Source of the DNA: Chrysopilus asiliformis
Lineage: Eukaryota; Arthropoda; Insecta; Diptera; Rhagionidae
Assembly (NCBI GenBank): GCA_964034945.1
Contig: OZ035961.1
Coordinates: forward strand, 43,428,184-43,492,183
Direction: 5' to 3'
DNA: 64,000 nucleotides
Part shown: positions 1 through 11,324 of the stretch, in pieces
Position numbering within the stretch: position 1 is the stretch's first letter
Layout of the letters: each line of letters starts with the position of its first letter
Position numbers and translations under genes: made by a program
The notes under the pieces: generated by a model
What the model was told of the DNA's origin: nothing
Database searches by the model: none
The model's input: the letters and a program-made list of their open reading frames with translations, nothing else

Positions 1-2057
1 GTATAAAAAGATTGAAACAAAAAAAAACTTACTTGTGGAAAGTGTTACGTATGACGTACATAATGTACAAAAGTATGAAAAGAATCTACTCAAAAGTTTT
101 ATGGCGGCACAATCCATATGTAGGACGAATTGTGAACAAAAATCTTCAACTGTGATAATACCATGCCACTTGTACTGTTTTTACTACATACTTAGTATAT
201 TCGTAGGATATGATAGTATCACATAATAGAAGTATGTTGCCAAATTCATATTCCCTTGCTAGTCCTCCCCCTTCCTGCATGCCATCCCAACATGAAACAA
301 TTGGCTGTAGATTGTCATAAAATTCGTGCTCAGTGCGGGCACTTGACTTTGCCACAAAACGTACGTTATTCGGCAGAGTAAAGATATATTAACCAACATT
401 TCGTGGCAGATAAAATTTTTTTCAAAAAAAAACGAGAAAAAAAACTAAAAATAAAATAGGAATAAAATTGGAGACAGAGAAAGGAGCGAGAAAAACCATG
501 TAAAAAATGAATGCTTTGGAATTTAGCCAGGAGATTTTTTTTAATATCCATTTTTAGCCAATTTTACGGAGTTTCTACGACATGATGATTCACAACATGC
601 ATGGATGCCTATAAAAGTGTGCGTTTTCAATCTTTTATTATATTGTATGTCCCTATCTACCATTTTGCCTCCCTTTTTTATTTATTTATTTATACCAAGA
701 TCCAAGATGTCTCCACGTTTATTCCTTCTGTCGTTTTACGCCCTGTGGTCGACTAGGCCGACGTCTTAAGATAACTACTACTAGAGGAAAATGAGTATAA
801 TAATCGCGAATTGCCTCACTACACTTTCCCACGGAAGAGAGAGGGTGGAGTGATGAGCGTGAGACTGGGCGCCGGGGATGGTAAATGTTCGCCCAATAGC
901 GGAAAATAGTGGCAACAAAAACGCCGCCGTGTGTGCAGTAATGTGGATAAAAGCTCAACAAAAGTTTAGTGGTTCGGCATCGATGCGTCGTCGTTGGCTG
1001 AAATCCGGTAGACCGTCACGACGAGGACGTCGGTCTTTTCAAGGCGAAAACGGTGAGCCATCACCACACTATTTGGACAAAGGACAAATGCTTTAACGTC
1101 TCCATATATAGGCGCTGGTGCCTTCATATACAGACTAGAGAATGCACAAGGATGAGTTCTAGTGAGACAAGCTTTTTATTTACGGTTGGATCCAAAGGTA
1201 CTGCCATGAGGCGTATACATGTTTTATGAGAGCACTCCAGTTATTGTTAATGCGAACCTATTTCGTCATATAATCGTAAATAGAGAAGATACTTAGTGTT
1301 TGGGGAAAAATGTTAAGATAAAAGCATTTTATATCTTTAAGTATTTTGTGAAAACATATTATATCTATGTACGGTAGTGGAAAAACTTTACTGTACGCGA
1401 TGAATTTGTTTAAAAGTTTCCTTCTTCAAACTTCAAGTGGAGACATTTTATAATGGTTTACTCGTATGTATCAGTTTTCTATAGTGCAGAAGAGATTTTG
1501 CCATCAAGGAGTATTTCATATTTCGATTAAAAGCCGCTTTCACTCAAGTATGAAATATTCGTAAAATTTTTCAACGTATAAAGAAAGACTCCTAATGCGG
1601 TAAGTTCCTTTCAATGCGGTTTCCGAAAATCAGTATTTAGTTAAGATTTAAAAATTCAATTAGTTTCAAGTTGAACCAAAAATTCGGCGTTGCAAATGAA
1701 TGAAATTTATGGAAAGAGTTCGACATATTTTTTTCTCATTCAAGCCGAATAAAGAGCTTAGCGGAAGAAACAAGCGAGGTAAAAAAAAGTATCTCTTCTG
1801 TATTCGTACTGAGTTTGGGCTCGAGATTTTCTCGAGATTTTTCGGGAAAATGTTTGTTTCCCGATTCTCAAGGAATTAGCCCCGGGAATTTGGGGAATTT
1901 CGAGAATTGAAAAAAAATCACAAAATTGAAAAAAAATATTTTTTTATAAAAATTTCTGCAAAAGTTTTTTGTGTTTTAGATGATATTACAGTATCTTTTC
2001 CTTCAATGCATGGTTTTGTGAATTTTTCAATTCATGAGTTCTCCGAGACATCATTTT
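1..2057. other. AT-rich non-coding stretch, no gene recognised
   Basis: No open frame here has a recognisable domain, splice structure or family signature. Positions about 719-1110 are clearly richer in G and C than the rest and hold overlapping short frames on both strands; the plus frame at 878-1096 is Arg/Ser-rich but looks like composition, not a gene. Around 676 there is a short TTTA microsatellite. Confidence 0.5.
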
Positions 2058-2616
2058 TATACCCGTATGGTGAAACCAAAGGGTATATTAACTTTGCCTT
2101 ACCGTTTGTAACGCCAAGATCCCGTTATCACACACAAAAATGAATTACACCAGTGTGTTTAGAATGTTAAAAAAAATTGAATTTTGCATGTCCGTCCGTC
2201 TGTCTGTCTGTCCGTCGGTCCGTCTGTGTCGCGGATTGCGGGCACGCGGATTGAGCTACAGACTTGAAATTTTGTACAGTTCTGTTTTTCGTAAAATGCG
2301 AGGCTAAGTTCGTTAATGGGCAAAAGTGGACCATTAGGGGGGCTACCCCCCATACGAATGAAAGCGTTTTTTGTAAATATCTCTTGTAAATATCATCTTA
2401 TCAAAAAAAGTCCAAGAACAAAAGTTATTTAGGATATGATTCTACATAAAACTCCCATACATCAAAATCCGATTGGATTAAATTTTAAAAAATGTTATTG
2501 GAAAGTTTGACTTCAAAGTGGAGTTTTGGTACAACTGTTCGAATTTTGATACGAATATCATCATACGGGTTTTCAATAATTGCCAGATTGATAATTATAG
2601 CTTTTGTTATGTTTTC
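2058..2616 (+). repeat. TATACCC-hairpin dispersed repeat, copy A
   Basis: Begins with the inverted pair TATACCC ... GGGTATA, continues with a pyrimidine-rich (T/C)GTCCGTC microsatellite near 2190-2225, and ends with a conserved block finishing CTTTTGTTATGTTTT. The same order of blocks recurs at about 26144, 36764 and 49467, and in diverged form at 57617. No protein is encoded. It is probably a non-autonomous element or the terminal part of one; I cannot place it in a named family. Confidence 0.75.
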
Positions 2617-2971
2617 TTACTCAGATTGAAAATTTCAAGTTAAAAATTTCATGTTATTTTCATGATATGACTGAAAACTTCACTTACACAAACGAACAAA
2701 AGAAAAGATCTATACAAGAAAAAAAAAATAATAGACAAATAAATTGTATATTGGGCTATATTCTGTAATTTTTCATAAATGACACAGGATGAAAATAAAA
2801 GAAAAAAAGAGTATTTTCTTTTAAAGAGAAAATTAGATTTTTGTGAATTGCTTGAAAACTGACGTTATTTCGAAAAAAAATAGTTTAAGCATGAATTAAA
2901 GATAGTATAATTCTCTAAATTTTTGCCTTTTACCCTAAATCGATATCTTTTACCGTTATCGAGATATTTAA

Positions 2972-3178
2972 CACGTTAACTTCCAGACCAATTTTGCAAA
3001 AATGTAAGGGAGATGCCAATACATGTAGACGAATGTAGAATGTACGTATGTATGAATGTATGTATGTATGCATGTACATTGTAGACCCAGCTATCGAAAA
3101 TGATAGCCTTGGCCGCTCATGAATCATAGTGCCAATTTTCACTGGCTATCAAAAATGATAGCCATGACAGTCAATGTG
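2972..3178. mobile_element. piggyBac-type MITE (TTAA target site)
   Basis: Short inverted ends CACGTTAACT (left) and CACATTGACT (right, read inward) are flanked on both sides by TTAA (2968-2971 and 3179-3182), the target site of piggyBac and some Kolobok elements. The 207-bp body contains two copies of a motif with the core AAAATGATAGCC. No coding capacity. Confidence 0.6.
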
Positions 3179-3388
3179 TTAATATATAGCGTGAATTGTA
3201 CACAAACATATATTTAGGATAAGAAAGTCATATGCTGTTCATATCAGGTATCCCCATGAGGATGTTCCGTCCTTCTGTATCGATCCGAAAAACTTTTGGA
3301 AGATAAAATTGGGCAATTGAAACGGATCGCTGGAATCGCGAAGACGTCAAGGATTTATCTCGTGTTTCCTTCTAAATATAGGAAACTT

Positions 3389-3470
3389 TTCTCGGCTTAT
3401 AAGGTCTGCAAAAAATATAACAAAATATAACAATTTTGTTATATTTTTTGCAGACCTTATAAGTCGAGAA
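3389..3470. repeat. Near-perfect hairpin, 38-bp arms
   Basis: Two 38-bp arms, starting TTCTCGGCTTATAAGG and ending CCTTATAAGTCGAGAA, differ by a single base and are separated by 6 bases. A related single arm occurs at 37970. It may be a foldback element or the joined ends of a transposon. Nothing else is recognised between 3179 and 4363. Confidence 0.85.
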
Positions 3471-4363
3471 ATTCCAATAGGTTTCAGTCACAGTATACAG
3501 TAAACAAACTTCATACCTGTGTAACCGAAAACGAATAACCCAGAAATACCCAAATCTAGGCATTCTAATTGGTTAGAAAAATCTTAAATTTTTGGGGTAC
3601 AAAGAATGAACAAGCAATATGACCACAAAGGAATCTAATAAAAGTGAAACAGAGAAAGAAATATACTGTTAAAGATGAGAGCCGTAACGACGTTACCAGA
3701 TTAGTCAGTTGCGAAATGTATTTTTTGCCTTAGAAATTAAATACAATTCTAAAATAAGTTGCAAATTATGTTCGTTTGAATATAGAAAATTAGAAATTCA
3801 GTCCAAACTGGTACTGCATTTTTTCTCAAACGTCATTATTGCTTTGAAATTAGCATCACGTCGTTTGTAAAATGATTTTGATGGACCGAAGATTTGATAT
3901 TAATTGCTTTTCTACTATATCCTGACAATTTAAATTTTCTATCCAAATTTTCAACCTAAAATGAAGAATATTTGTACTTTTATAAGAAATGGTGGTCAAA
4001 ACAGATTTCTGAGGATTGTCCCTTGGCAATTGTAGTTTTTTTTATGGTTTATCCTAAAGTTTTGTTTTCAATTTTTACAAAGAAATATACACAAAGTGCT
4101 CAATTCGGCCCGGAATTTTTGAACATAGCAACTTCATGTATTTTTTTTTGGACGTTTTACCTGTGTTTTTACGATTGTTAGAACTTTTATATGCAATTTT
4201 CCCTGAGTTACCTTTTTTTGCCCTTAATAAAAAAACAACAAATACCTAGAAAATCGGCAAATAGTGCCATGTTTGTTACTCGACATGTGTTCAGGAATCA
4301 AAACATATTTACTATGCCTACATTATAAAAAGCTATGAACATTCCTAAACCTCACGTAAATTA

Positions 4364-4772
4364 AGGTCCAGGCCCAGTGAAGCTTTGCTAGCTGCGCTTT
4401 CTTTACTCGCTTTGAGATGTAAATTGAAACCCCTGTTTCCTTTTGGAAGCTTGTCCAATACAAAAGCGCCCGAAGGAAAGCGAAGCAAGAAAAGCTTCAA
4501 TTTGAATGATTCTCTATTCGACGATTTGCTTCGCACGCTTTAACAGTTCTGACAATTGAGTTTTCCATCAAATCGATGGATTTAAACCTTTTATTAATAA
4601 AATGCTTGCAAAACTTTTTTTCGCACTCAGAAGAAATAAATACCACAGAACTTCCAGCTGTCAGCGCGCTCATAGCATCGCATACATTGGGCCTAGATTA
4701 GATTCGTTTGCTTTGTCGCTTCGAATGCTTCAGCGAAGCAAAACATGCAAAGCCTTTATTAGGTCTGGGCCT
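4364..4772. mobile_element. PIF/Harbinger-type MITE (TTA target site)
   Basis: Terminal inverted repeats AGGTCCAGGCC (left) and AGGCCCAGACC (right end read inward) are flanked by TTA on both sides (4361-4363 and 4773-4775), the 3-bp duplication typical of PIF/Harbinger. The interior contains repeated GCTTCGC/GCGAAGC motifs in both orientations. Open frames on either strand (4345-4536, 4602-4826) are not family-like. Confidence 0.65.
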
Positions 4773-4971
4773 TTAAGTAATGAGACCACGATTATGCATC
4801 ACACGTTTTTATTACATTTTAAATGAAAGTGAAATTTAATCCGGTGAATTTGTACAGAATGGCATGCGACTACCGACTGCTGCTAAATAATATACACTTG
4901 ACACAAAATTAACAAATATTTAACAATGCATGCGCATAGACTTTACGTATATGTGATGACTGATGTAAGGC

Positions 4972-5686
4972 AAAGGTAAACTCTTTACCGCGGTAACTTT
5001 TTTCGGAGCTCAAATTAAGAAGAATTTATAGAATATGTAGTATATAATGAACAATTGATTATAATGCAGTAAAAAATAAAAGAAAATATTTCTAACGTCT
5101 TCAGAGTTTTCAAAATAAATAAATTTCTTTTGAAAAATTTGTTTTCTGTTACATGAATGATGTTTAAAATATTATAAAAAAATTTCCTAATACCAAAATT
5201 CGCCAATTATGTATATATTTTGAACATTAAGGTTTTTTTACTAATTAATGTAAAACGCTATATTCTTACCCGCTGAAAGCTTAATTTGATGCTATCAGAT
5301 ACACAGTATTTATACGAATTGAATGCAAACAAAACCTCAAATTGCGTCAAATTTCTTGTTTTTCAAAAAATTAAAACAACAGAAAATAGAAGTTCGAAAA
5401 CAGTTTTAGTCAACAATTAAAAAATTGCACTTCAACGTATTTTATGTTAAATAACATGTTTATTTTTCTTAATTTTCTATGACGCAATTTCTATTAAAGT
5501 TGAATAAATTTGGCACTTTCGAAGAGTTTAATCAGCTTACGCAAACTTTTCATTTAATTTCTGAATAGGTATATGAAAAAGTAAAGAAAGACCATATTCT
5601 TAAAATTGCTATTGTTTTATATGAATAAAAACAAAACGTAATTTGCAGGTAGCAATTTTCGCAGCTAAAGCTGAATGAAATTATCA
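4972..5686 (-). pseudogene. Orphan copy of the promoter/first-exon region of the 21.5-kb secreted-protein gene
   Basis: About 715 bp matches 22670-23403 in the same orientation with scattered substitutions and indels (roughly nine bases in ten by eye). On the minus strand it keeps a TATA box (GTATAAATAC, 5315-5306), the putative start-site region ATCAAATTAA and a first-exon splice donor (GTAAGAATAT, exon ending at 5270). In the real gene a coding exon lies about 550 bp further on; here the downstream sequence has no signal peptide, no Thr repeats and a MITE at 4364-4772. It is therefore either a promoter duplicate that lost its coding exon or part of a dispersed repeat that supplied the promoter. 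Confidence 0.6.
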
Positions 5687-6000
5687 AAAAAAAATGAATA
5701 TAAACACCGACACTCATCCTGGTGCACACGATATAAGAGTATTTTCTGGGTAATTGGTGTCGCTGAATCTACCTTTTTATTTACTGTTCTAAATTTCCAT
5801 GTCCGTGAGCAAGTAAGAAGCGCTAAAATCGTGCTTCTGCAAGAAGTACTTGAGATTTTTCCTGTTGGGATATCAGTCGAGATTACGTTGAAAAAAATCG
5901 GACATGTATTTAAATCAAGAACATTCATTTGATTCAATTGCTTTTCATTTTCAGTCCAAAATTCTGTCGACTTTTTGTGGATGAAGTTTACCAAAATCGT
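5687..6000. other. Overlapping short open frames, no gene supported
   Basis: Frames of 109 aa (minus, 5665-5994) and 85 aa (plus, 5675-5932) overlap on opposite strands over the same bases. Neither shows a domain, signal peptide or splice context I recognise, and at most one could be real. The stretch lies between the orphan promoter copy and the AT-rich repeat starting near 6001. Confidence 0.4.
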
Positions 6001-6243
6001 ATACGGAGAAAAAAATTATGGTTGAATATCATTGGGAGTAATATAAGAATTATTGGGGGAATCAAAATATAATCAGACGAATCAAAATGTAATCAGTCGA
6101 TGAATTCCAATTAGTATAATGTTTAGTTTTCCAATCATAATTATGTTCCCCGACAAGGGAAATTTTGGAAAATTATAATGTAATTGGGAGGACAATAATA
6201 TCTAACCACTATTTGATTTGGATGAATAAAAATGTGTTGTAAA

Positions 6244-6857
6244 CAGTGTTCAAAACGCTCCCATTTGTAGTCTTTCGTTCTGCTCCCAAGGAGGCATTGA
6301 AATCAATAAAAAATAAAAATCACTCTCTAGAGAACGAAATTCGGCATTTCAGAAAAACGCTCCCAAGAACGAGAACGAAATTATTGTTTTTACGTTCTTG
6401 CTCTTAGGAGGATTTTTATATTTGCATTTTGTTTTTACGTTCTTTGAGAACAGAAAACAGAACGTTAATGCTGGGAGCGAAATATCGTTCTCTCACTATT
6501 AAAATACATACTTATATGCGTGTGTGCATCATACCAAAAAGCCATCGCTCGAGGCTTTCATTCATTTTTATGCGAGACCCACAAACCGGTTTGAACAAGG
6601 AGCGAAAACTTAAATAGAAATCATTTCGTTCTTAACTTGGGAGGGAGAACGAAAAATGTGCATAGCTCGTTCCGATCCGACTCCTAGCAACAGTACAGCG
6701 GAGCTGAAAATTTCTCTCTTTACAGAACGATTGCGTTTGAAAATCATCTTCGTTCTTGAGAACGGGAGTCGGAAAACGCAGCAAGCGTTCTTGTCGTTGG
6801 GAGCGAAACTTTTAAGAGCGAAAAGAACGATATAACAAAATAAAGTTTTGAACACTG
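6244..6857. mobile_element. hAT-type MITE with exact 8-bp target duplication
   Basis: Inverted ends CAGTGTTCAAAAC at both sides, flanked by a perfect 8-bp direct repeat GTTGTAAA (6236-6243 and 6858-6865), the hallmark of hAT transposition. The interior is a degenerate array of GGGAGCGA/GTTCTC-type motifs in both orientations and carries no transposase; the 96-aa minus frame at 6610-6900 crosses the element end and is not a gene. Confidence 0.8.
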
Positions 6858-7178
6858 GTTGTAAATTCTGCGTCTCAACATAATTATGATTGACTAGCAC
6901 ATAAGTGGGAAATCTTGAAGCGCTCGAATTAAAATTATGATCCCGCCATCATATCTTTATTAAATTAAACATATTGGCCCTTACCAATGAACTTATCAAA
7001 AATCCAAGTTTACTTAGTCTCGAATTAGCAAAAATTAGACTTAGGTTTTAATATTCGTACCAATCAATAATTTAAAGTTGAAACTAACTAATATTGGAAT
7101 TTAGGGGTCCCGACACTTGGAGCGCTGCGCTCAGCTGTCAAATCGTTAGTTCATTTAATGTTGGTGCTTCCAAATAAA

Positions 7179-8016
7179 ATGAGTGAGATGAAGACGGTAA
7201 GCTAAATACTTATTAAAATGTTAATAAAATTCAATAACTGAAACATTTAATGGCAGACACGTGAGCGGTCCACAAACTGGACTCCAGAAATGAAGGAAGC
7301 GCTGAGGGAGTTCGTTGCCGTTCACATTAAAATTATTGATTCCCGGGAAAACGCAACCGCATCAATCAAACAAAAATATGATGCGTGGACCACAATTAAG
7401 GAAAATATGGATGCTTTGGGATATTGTTGCAATGTAAAGAAATTAAAGCAACAATGGAATCGTATGAAAGTAAACGCTCGAAAAGCAATTTCCAATTACA
7501 AAAGAGATAAGAATGAAACAGGTGGAGGACCAGCACCGGCTGAGCCTACGGAATTGGATTACTCAATACAAGAAACTACGCCTCTTGATTTTGAAATAGA
7601 CTCTGCTGTATTCGATTCCGATAGTTGGGTAAAGTATATTACATATGCATAGAATTAATATGATGCAAACTGTTTTTTAGGTCACTAAAAATAAAGAAAA
7701 CGTGCCTGCCAGTAATATTCTTACTTCCAAAGAAACTTTGCCACCAAAAGAAAATGAAACTGTTCAATCTACAAAAAAAAGAAGGAGAAATGCAACTCCT
7801 AGTACAGCGGAGGATATGATTAAAAAAAGATCAAAACATATAGAGGAGGAAATGCAGCAAAACCAAAAAATTTTTGAAATTAAATATCAAATCGAAGTTC
7901 AAAAATATCAAAATTTGAAAGAGCTACACGAGAAAACCCTTGAAATAAAAAACAAAGAACTTGAACTTATTAATTTAAAAATTGAAAAAGAAAAAGTAAG
8001 TCATGATAGAGGCTAA
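7179..8016 (+). CDS. Harbinger accessory Myb/SANT-like DNA-binding protein
   Basis: A three-exon model fits well: exon 1 7179-7196 (ATG, then donor GTAAGC), exon 2 7257-7628 (acceptor GGCAG, donor GTAAAG) and exon 3 7681-8016 (acceptor TTTTAG). Both introns fall between codons and the frame stays open, giving about 241 aa. Residues ~10-90 form a Myb/SANT-like trihelix region with the characteristic W residues (NWTPEMKEAL, YDAWTTIKENM, KKLKQQWNRMK). A Gly/Pro/Glu-rich linker follows, and the last ~60 residues are a Lys/Glu-rich coiled coil. In this superfamily the second protein helps carry the nuclease to the nucleus and to the element ends. It is likely from structure alone; expression is unknown. 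Confidence 0.8.
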
Positions 8017-8186
8017 AATTAATATTTGGTTTTGAAATCGAATTTATTGTGATCTTAAGAACTGATTTTTTTGATTAATGTACTTATTTTTAAAGAATAA
8101 TTTTTGTTACGCTGGATTTTTTTTAAAAACGAAGATTTTGTTAAGTTTCTTATTTATTATAAAGATGAATTAAACAGTGAAAAACA

Positions 8187-9428
8187 CTAGAAGTGTTTTA
8201 ATATAAAATTTCTTCTATATATTTTTCCGGGTGCTGCTGAATCTGGTTCCTGTTCAGAAGAACTTTCCATGTTAGCTTCGTTCATGCCCTCGTAGTCCCT
8301 CGTAAATCGGCAAGAGTTTTCTTTCGCAATATTAAATAGTACGGCTATTGCGACGATCATATTTTTAGCCGTGTCTAAGTCAACATTTATACCATTAAAA
8401 CAACAGCGAAATTTATTTTTTAACTGTCCAAAAAGCTGTTCGACTGTGTTTCGAGTTAAGATATGCTTTTTATTATATATTTGTTCCTTTTCTGATAGCT
8501 GTTCTGACAGTTTAAAAGGTGTTAAAACAAGTTTCGAATTGGCGTAGCCATTGTCTGCAAGTATTACGCCCCCTTTCAAATCTAGTCTTTCCAGAGTGTT
8601 TTTTATAGACGATTCTCTCCAAATTCTGGAGTCGTGGGCAGAGCCCCTCCATCTGGCAACTATGTCTAGGATGCTATAATTTACATCACATATTACCTGA
8701 AAGAGTATGTTGTATTTTGTGAAAAAAGGTATATTTACTTCATATATATTATTTACTTGGACATTTATAGAATAAAATCCTTTTCTGCATCTATAACGGC
8801 CGCCTAGTTCTCCACCTGGATTTTTTATTTTTATGTGTGTGCAATCCATCACTCCCACACATTGTGGAAATTAAGAAATTCTGTAAAATCCTCTTTTTAG
8901 ATCCAAAATTCCTTCGGGATCAGAAGGAAAAAATATGAACTCCTTCATTCTTTTCGCTAAGGCGGAAGTCACTTCTCGAATTATTTTAGTGACTGATTGT
9001 TGCGATATACCATGAGTATCAGCTTGAAATTTGCAAGTCACTGATTGAACATTATTAAGAAGAAATTGTTGTTATACCAATATCCTTTTGATAGGTTCCT
9101 TTTGCGATATATCTAATTGCACACATCACCATAATTTCGGAAGATATTGCTACTCCGCGCTTTGGACTGCTATACTCTAAATCAGGGCGCACAAGATTAA
9201 CTATGTACATTGCTGTTTTTTTGTCGAATCTAAATACGAATTATATTAACATAGTTGAATTTTGATGAAAAAACATATATGTACACACCTATAAAAGTCT
9301 TCAAAATCTTCATCAGAATATTGTTCGAAAGGATTAATTCTTTTATTATATTTCGTTCGCTTCCTAACGTTAAGACTATCTTGGATAATATCAATGTCTC
9401 GATCTAAAAAACTATCGTCGCGAAACAT
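8187..9428 (-). pseudogene. HARBI1-like DDE nuclease of the Harbinger element, decayed
   Basis: Exon 1 starts at 9428 (MFRDDSFLDRD) and ends near 9291 at a GTGTGTAC donor; exon 2 resumes at about 9228 after TTTAG. The catalytic triad of the DDE_Tnp_4 family is visible: D in GVMDCTHI, D in ILADNGYA and E in NTVEQLFGQLK. The N-terminal part contains a helix-turn-helix-like segment (GISQQSVTKIIREV). Two lesions break it: a frame change near 9065 and an in-frame TAA near 8870, just before the first catalytic segment. The C-terminal 223 residues are open (8187-8858). It converges on the Myb/SANT-like gene with about 170 bp between stop codons. Confidence 0.8.
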
Positions 9429-10287
9429 TTTCTAGAAAAATTTTGCTATCCGTTTTAATATAACAAGGAAATGATATTAATGACAAGGAAAATTGAGGTT
9501 AGAATTGTGTTTAGCAACGACTTTAGTTTCGGCTTTCGAGCAGCTATGACCAAAGTCGTTATTATCTTAAAATCTAAGTTTAATTTGGTCATTGGTACAT
9601 GAAACAACTTAGTTTAAGATTAAGTCGTTACTAAGAAGTTAGACACGGGTCATTGGTAAGGCCTATTATGTTTAATTTTTTTTTCTTTACACATGATTCG
9701 CATGAGGCTCGCAACATGGGAGTATAAATACCCAAGTTTAGTTGAAAAATCTCAAGTCCATAAATCTTGTCAGAGACAGGCCTCCAGATAGCACACATGC
9801 TTAACCTTGCTGGAAGGAATTTTTCGGAAACATCAATTTATAATATCAAAATTTAATAAAATTTAAAACTATTTTTATTACGGGAATTATAATTATATAT
9901 AAGCAATATTTGTTTAGATTAATCATAATTATAATCATGAGCCAACCATATTATGTTCGCCCCAAACGTATTATAATTGAACAAACGACAAAAAAATTTG
10001 GGAATCCAAACATATTTTGGTTGCCCTAAACATAATATTAACTAAACAACTAAACATATTGTAATCAAAATATCATGATTTCTCCTGTCAGCTTTGACCA
10101 TAATATGGTTGGAATCACAGTGTCGGCAAACATAATTGTAATGGCAAAAATATCCCCGAGGGGAAATTTCAGTCAACCATAATTGTAATAAATATCCCCC
10201 AAACATAATTATACTGGCTGCATTTTATGATTGGGGAAATCATAATTTTTTGCTTCGTGTAGTTTTCTATCAACTTTTGGGAAGTAA

Positions 10288-10295
10288 CGTACCTC
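10288..10295. repeat. Left 8-bp target duplication of the hAT element
   Basis: CGTACCTC here matches exactly CGTACCTC at 19839-19846, immediately outside the inverted ends of the hAT element. Confidence 0.85.
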
Positions 10296-11032
10296 CAGGG
10301 TTGGGACTTGAGGATGTGTAAAAGGTACTATTTTTGCCCAAAAAGGGTAATAGATTGAAATAATGTGGTACTAGATTTTTTTTAACTATCGTGCAACCAA
10401 AATCGTTTTTTTATGCTTATTACATGACTCAAAAGAGAAATCTAAATCTCGTAATTTTAGAAAAAAAAATCCTTAACCCATATGGATTGACTTTTGCACT
10501 GTAAATATAACCAAGACCCTCTACATACAAAGCCATGCACTAATAAAGTTACTACCACATGTACATGGCTAAGTAGGGTCGCTGGTGAATTGCCTAAATT
10601 ACACTCAATGGCGATGATATGAGGTTTCCGCGATTCTATAACAATTAAATTCCTATAATTTGGGAAATGAAAATGAAAACTAAAACAATTTTTGTAATTT
10701 TATAGTTTTTACTTAAAAGCAAAACAAAATTTAGTGTGAAATTCAAAAATATATTTACACTTTATTATATAATGGCAATAACAAAAAAAATAACAAAGTA
10801 ATCATTTTCTTTATAAAACTGGAAATTCAATTTAAGCATATAACAAAAAAACATAATAAAATATGTACATAAATATTTTCTTTATAATATTAAGTCAATA
10901 ACAAAAAATAATAAAATAAATAGCCTTTCTAGCAAAAACAATAAGATATTGCACAAAAAATACAAATAAAATTCTATACAAAAATTATTTTCTGCAGCTT
11001 TTCAAGCAAATATTTTCGATGTGTAAAAATGA

Positions 11033-11323
11033 CTATTTAAAATTCAACAATTTTCTGTCGGAGTGGTCTCTAACTTCGCGCTCTTTATTATTTACGGATT
11101 TGGTATAATTATTGAGTAAAATATTTGCAAAACGATAGCAAATATTTGAAAATATTCGGAAATTTGAAGAACCACAGGAGCATTCACGGTCCAAATCAAC
11201 AAGAAAATTATCAGACAGAATCGATTGCAATGTAAGAGAACACAAAAGGCCCTTTTGATTTTTACTTTCTTCTACGGAGTATAATAAAGTATTGTATTCA
11301 TGAAAAATTTCGACCTCTTAATT
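11033..11323 (-). pseudogene. P-type transposase, probable C-terminal piece
   Basis: An open frame on the minus strand from a TAA at about 11324 to the stop at 11033 encodes roughly 95 residues with the segments LLCSLTLQSILSDNF and SNICYRFANILLNNYTKS. Its position at the end of the transposase order, and its resemblance to the C-terminal helical part of THAP9/P transposases, suggest the last exon. A possible acceptor (TTAAG) lies at its upstream edge. It is separated from the previous piece by about 850 bp that contains a microsatellite-bearing repeat. Confidence 0.5.
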
Positions 11324-11324
11324 T

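Larger units (their letters stand above)
6976..9663. mobile_element. PIF/Harbinger transposon with two convergent genes
   Basis: The left end GGCCCTTACCAATGA and the right end (read inward) GGCCTTACCAATGA form the inverted termini. Inside are the two genes expected of this superfamily: a Myb/SANT-like DNA-binding protein on plus (7179-8016) and a HARBI1-type nuclease on minus (8187-9428). The left gene looks intact and the nuclease is broken, so the copy cannot move on its own nuclease. The target duplication is not clear (ATT at left, TAT/ATT at right), perhaps because the right end has lost a base. A 186-bp MITE at 60609-60794 shares its ends and its last ~45 bp. Confidence 0.8.
6001..10259. 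mobile_element. Possible old AT-rich element split by later insertions
   Basis: The left edge TACGGAGAAAAAAATTATG and the right edge CATAATTTTTTGCTTCGTG (9-10 kb) are inverted relatives. The sequence next to both edges is full of CATAATTA/TAATTATG motifs. Between them lie a hAT MITE (6244-6857) and a Harbinger element (6976-9663), each with its own ends, so this would be an older host element of about 950 bp. No clear target duplication was found. The remaining segments 6001-6243, 6866-6975 and 9664-10259 have no coding content. Confidence 0.4.

Noticed and set aside
878..1096. Arg/Ser-rich 72-aa plus frame in a GC-richer patch
   Set aside because: The frame overlaps a minus frame of similar length; no domain, start context or neighbouring gene supports it.
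5665..5994. 109-aa minus and 85-aa plus frames
   Set aside because: Opposite frames over the same bases without domains; likely chance openness.
6610..6900. 96-aa minus frame
   Set aside because: Crosses the right end of a hAT MITE and its target duplication, so it cannot be an ancestral gene.
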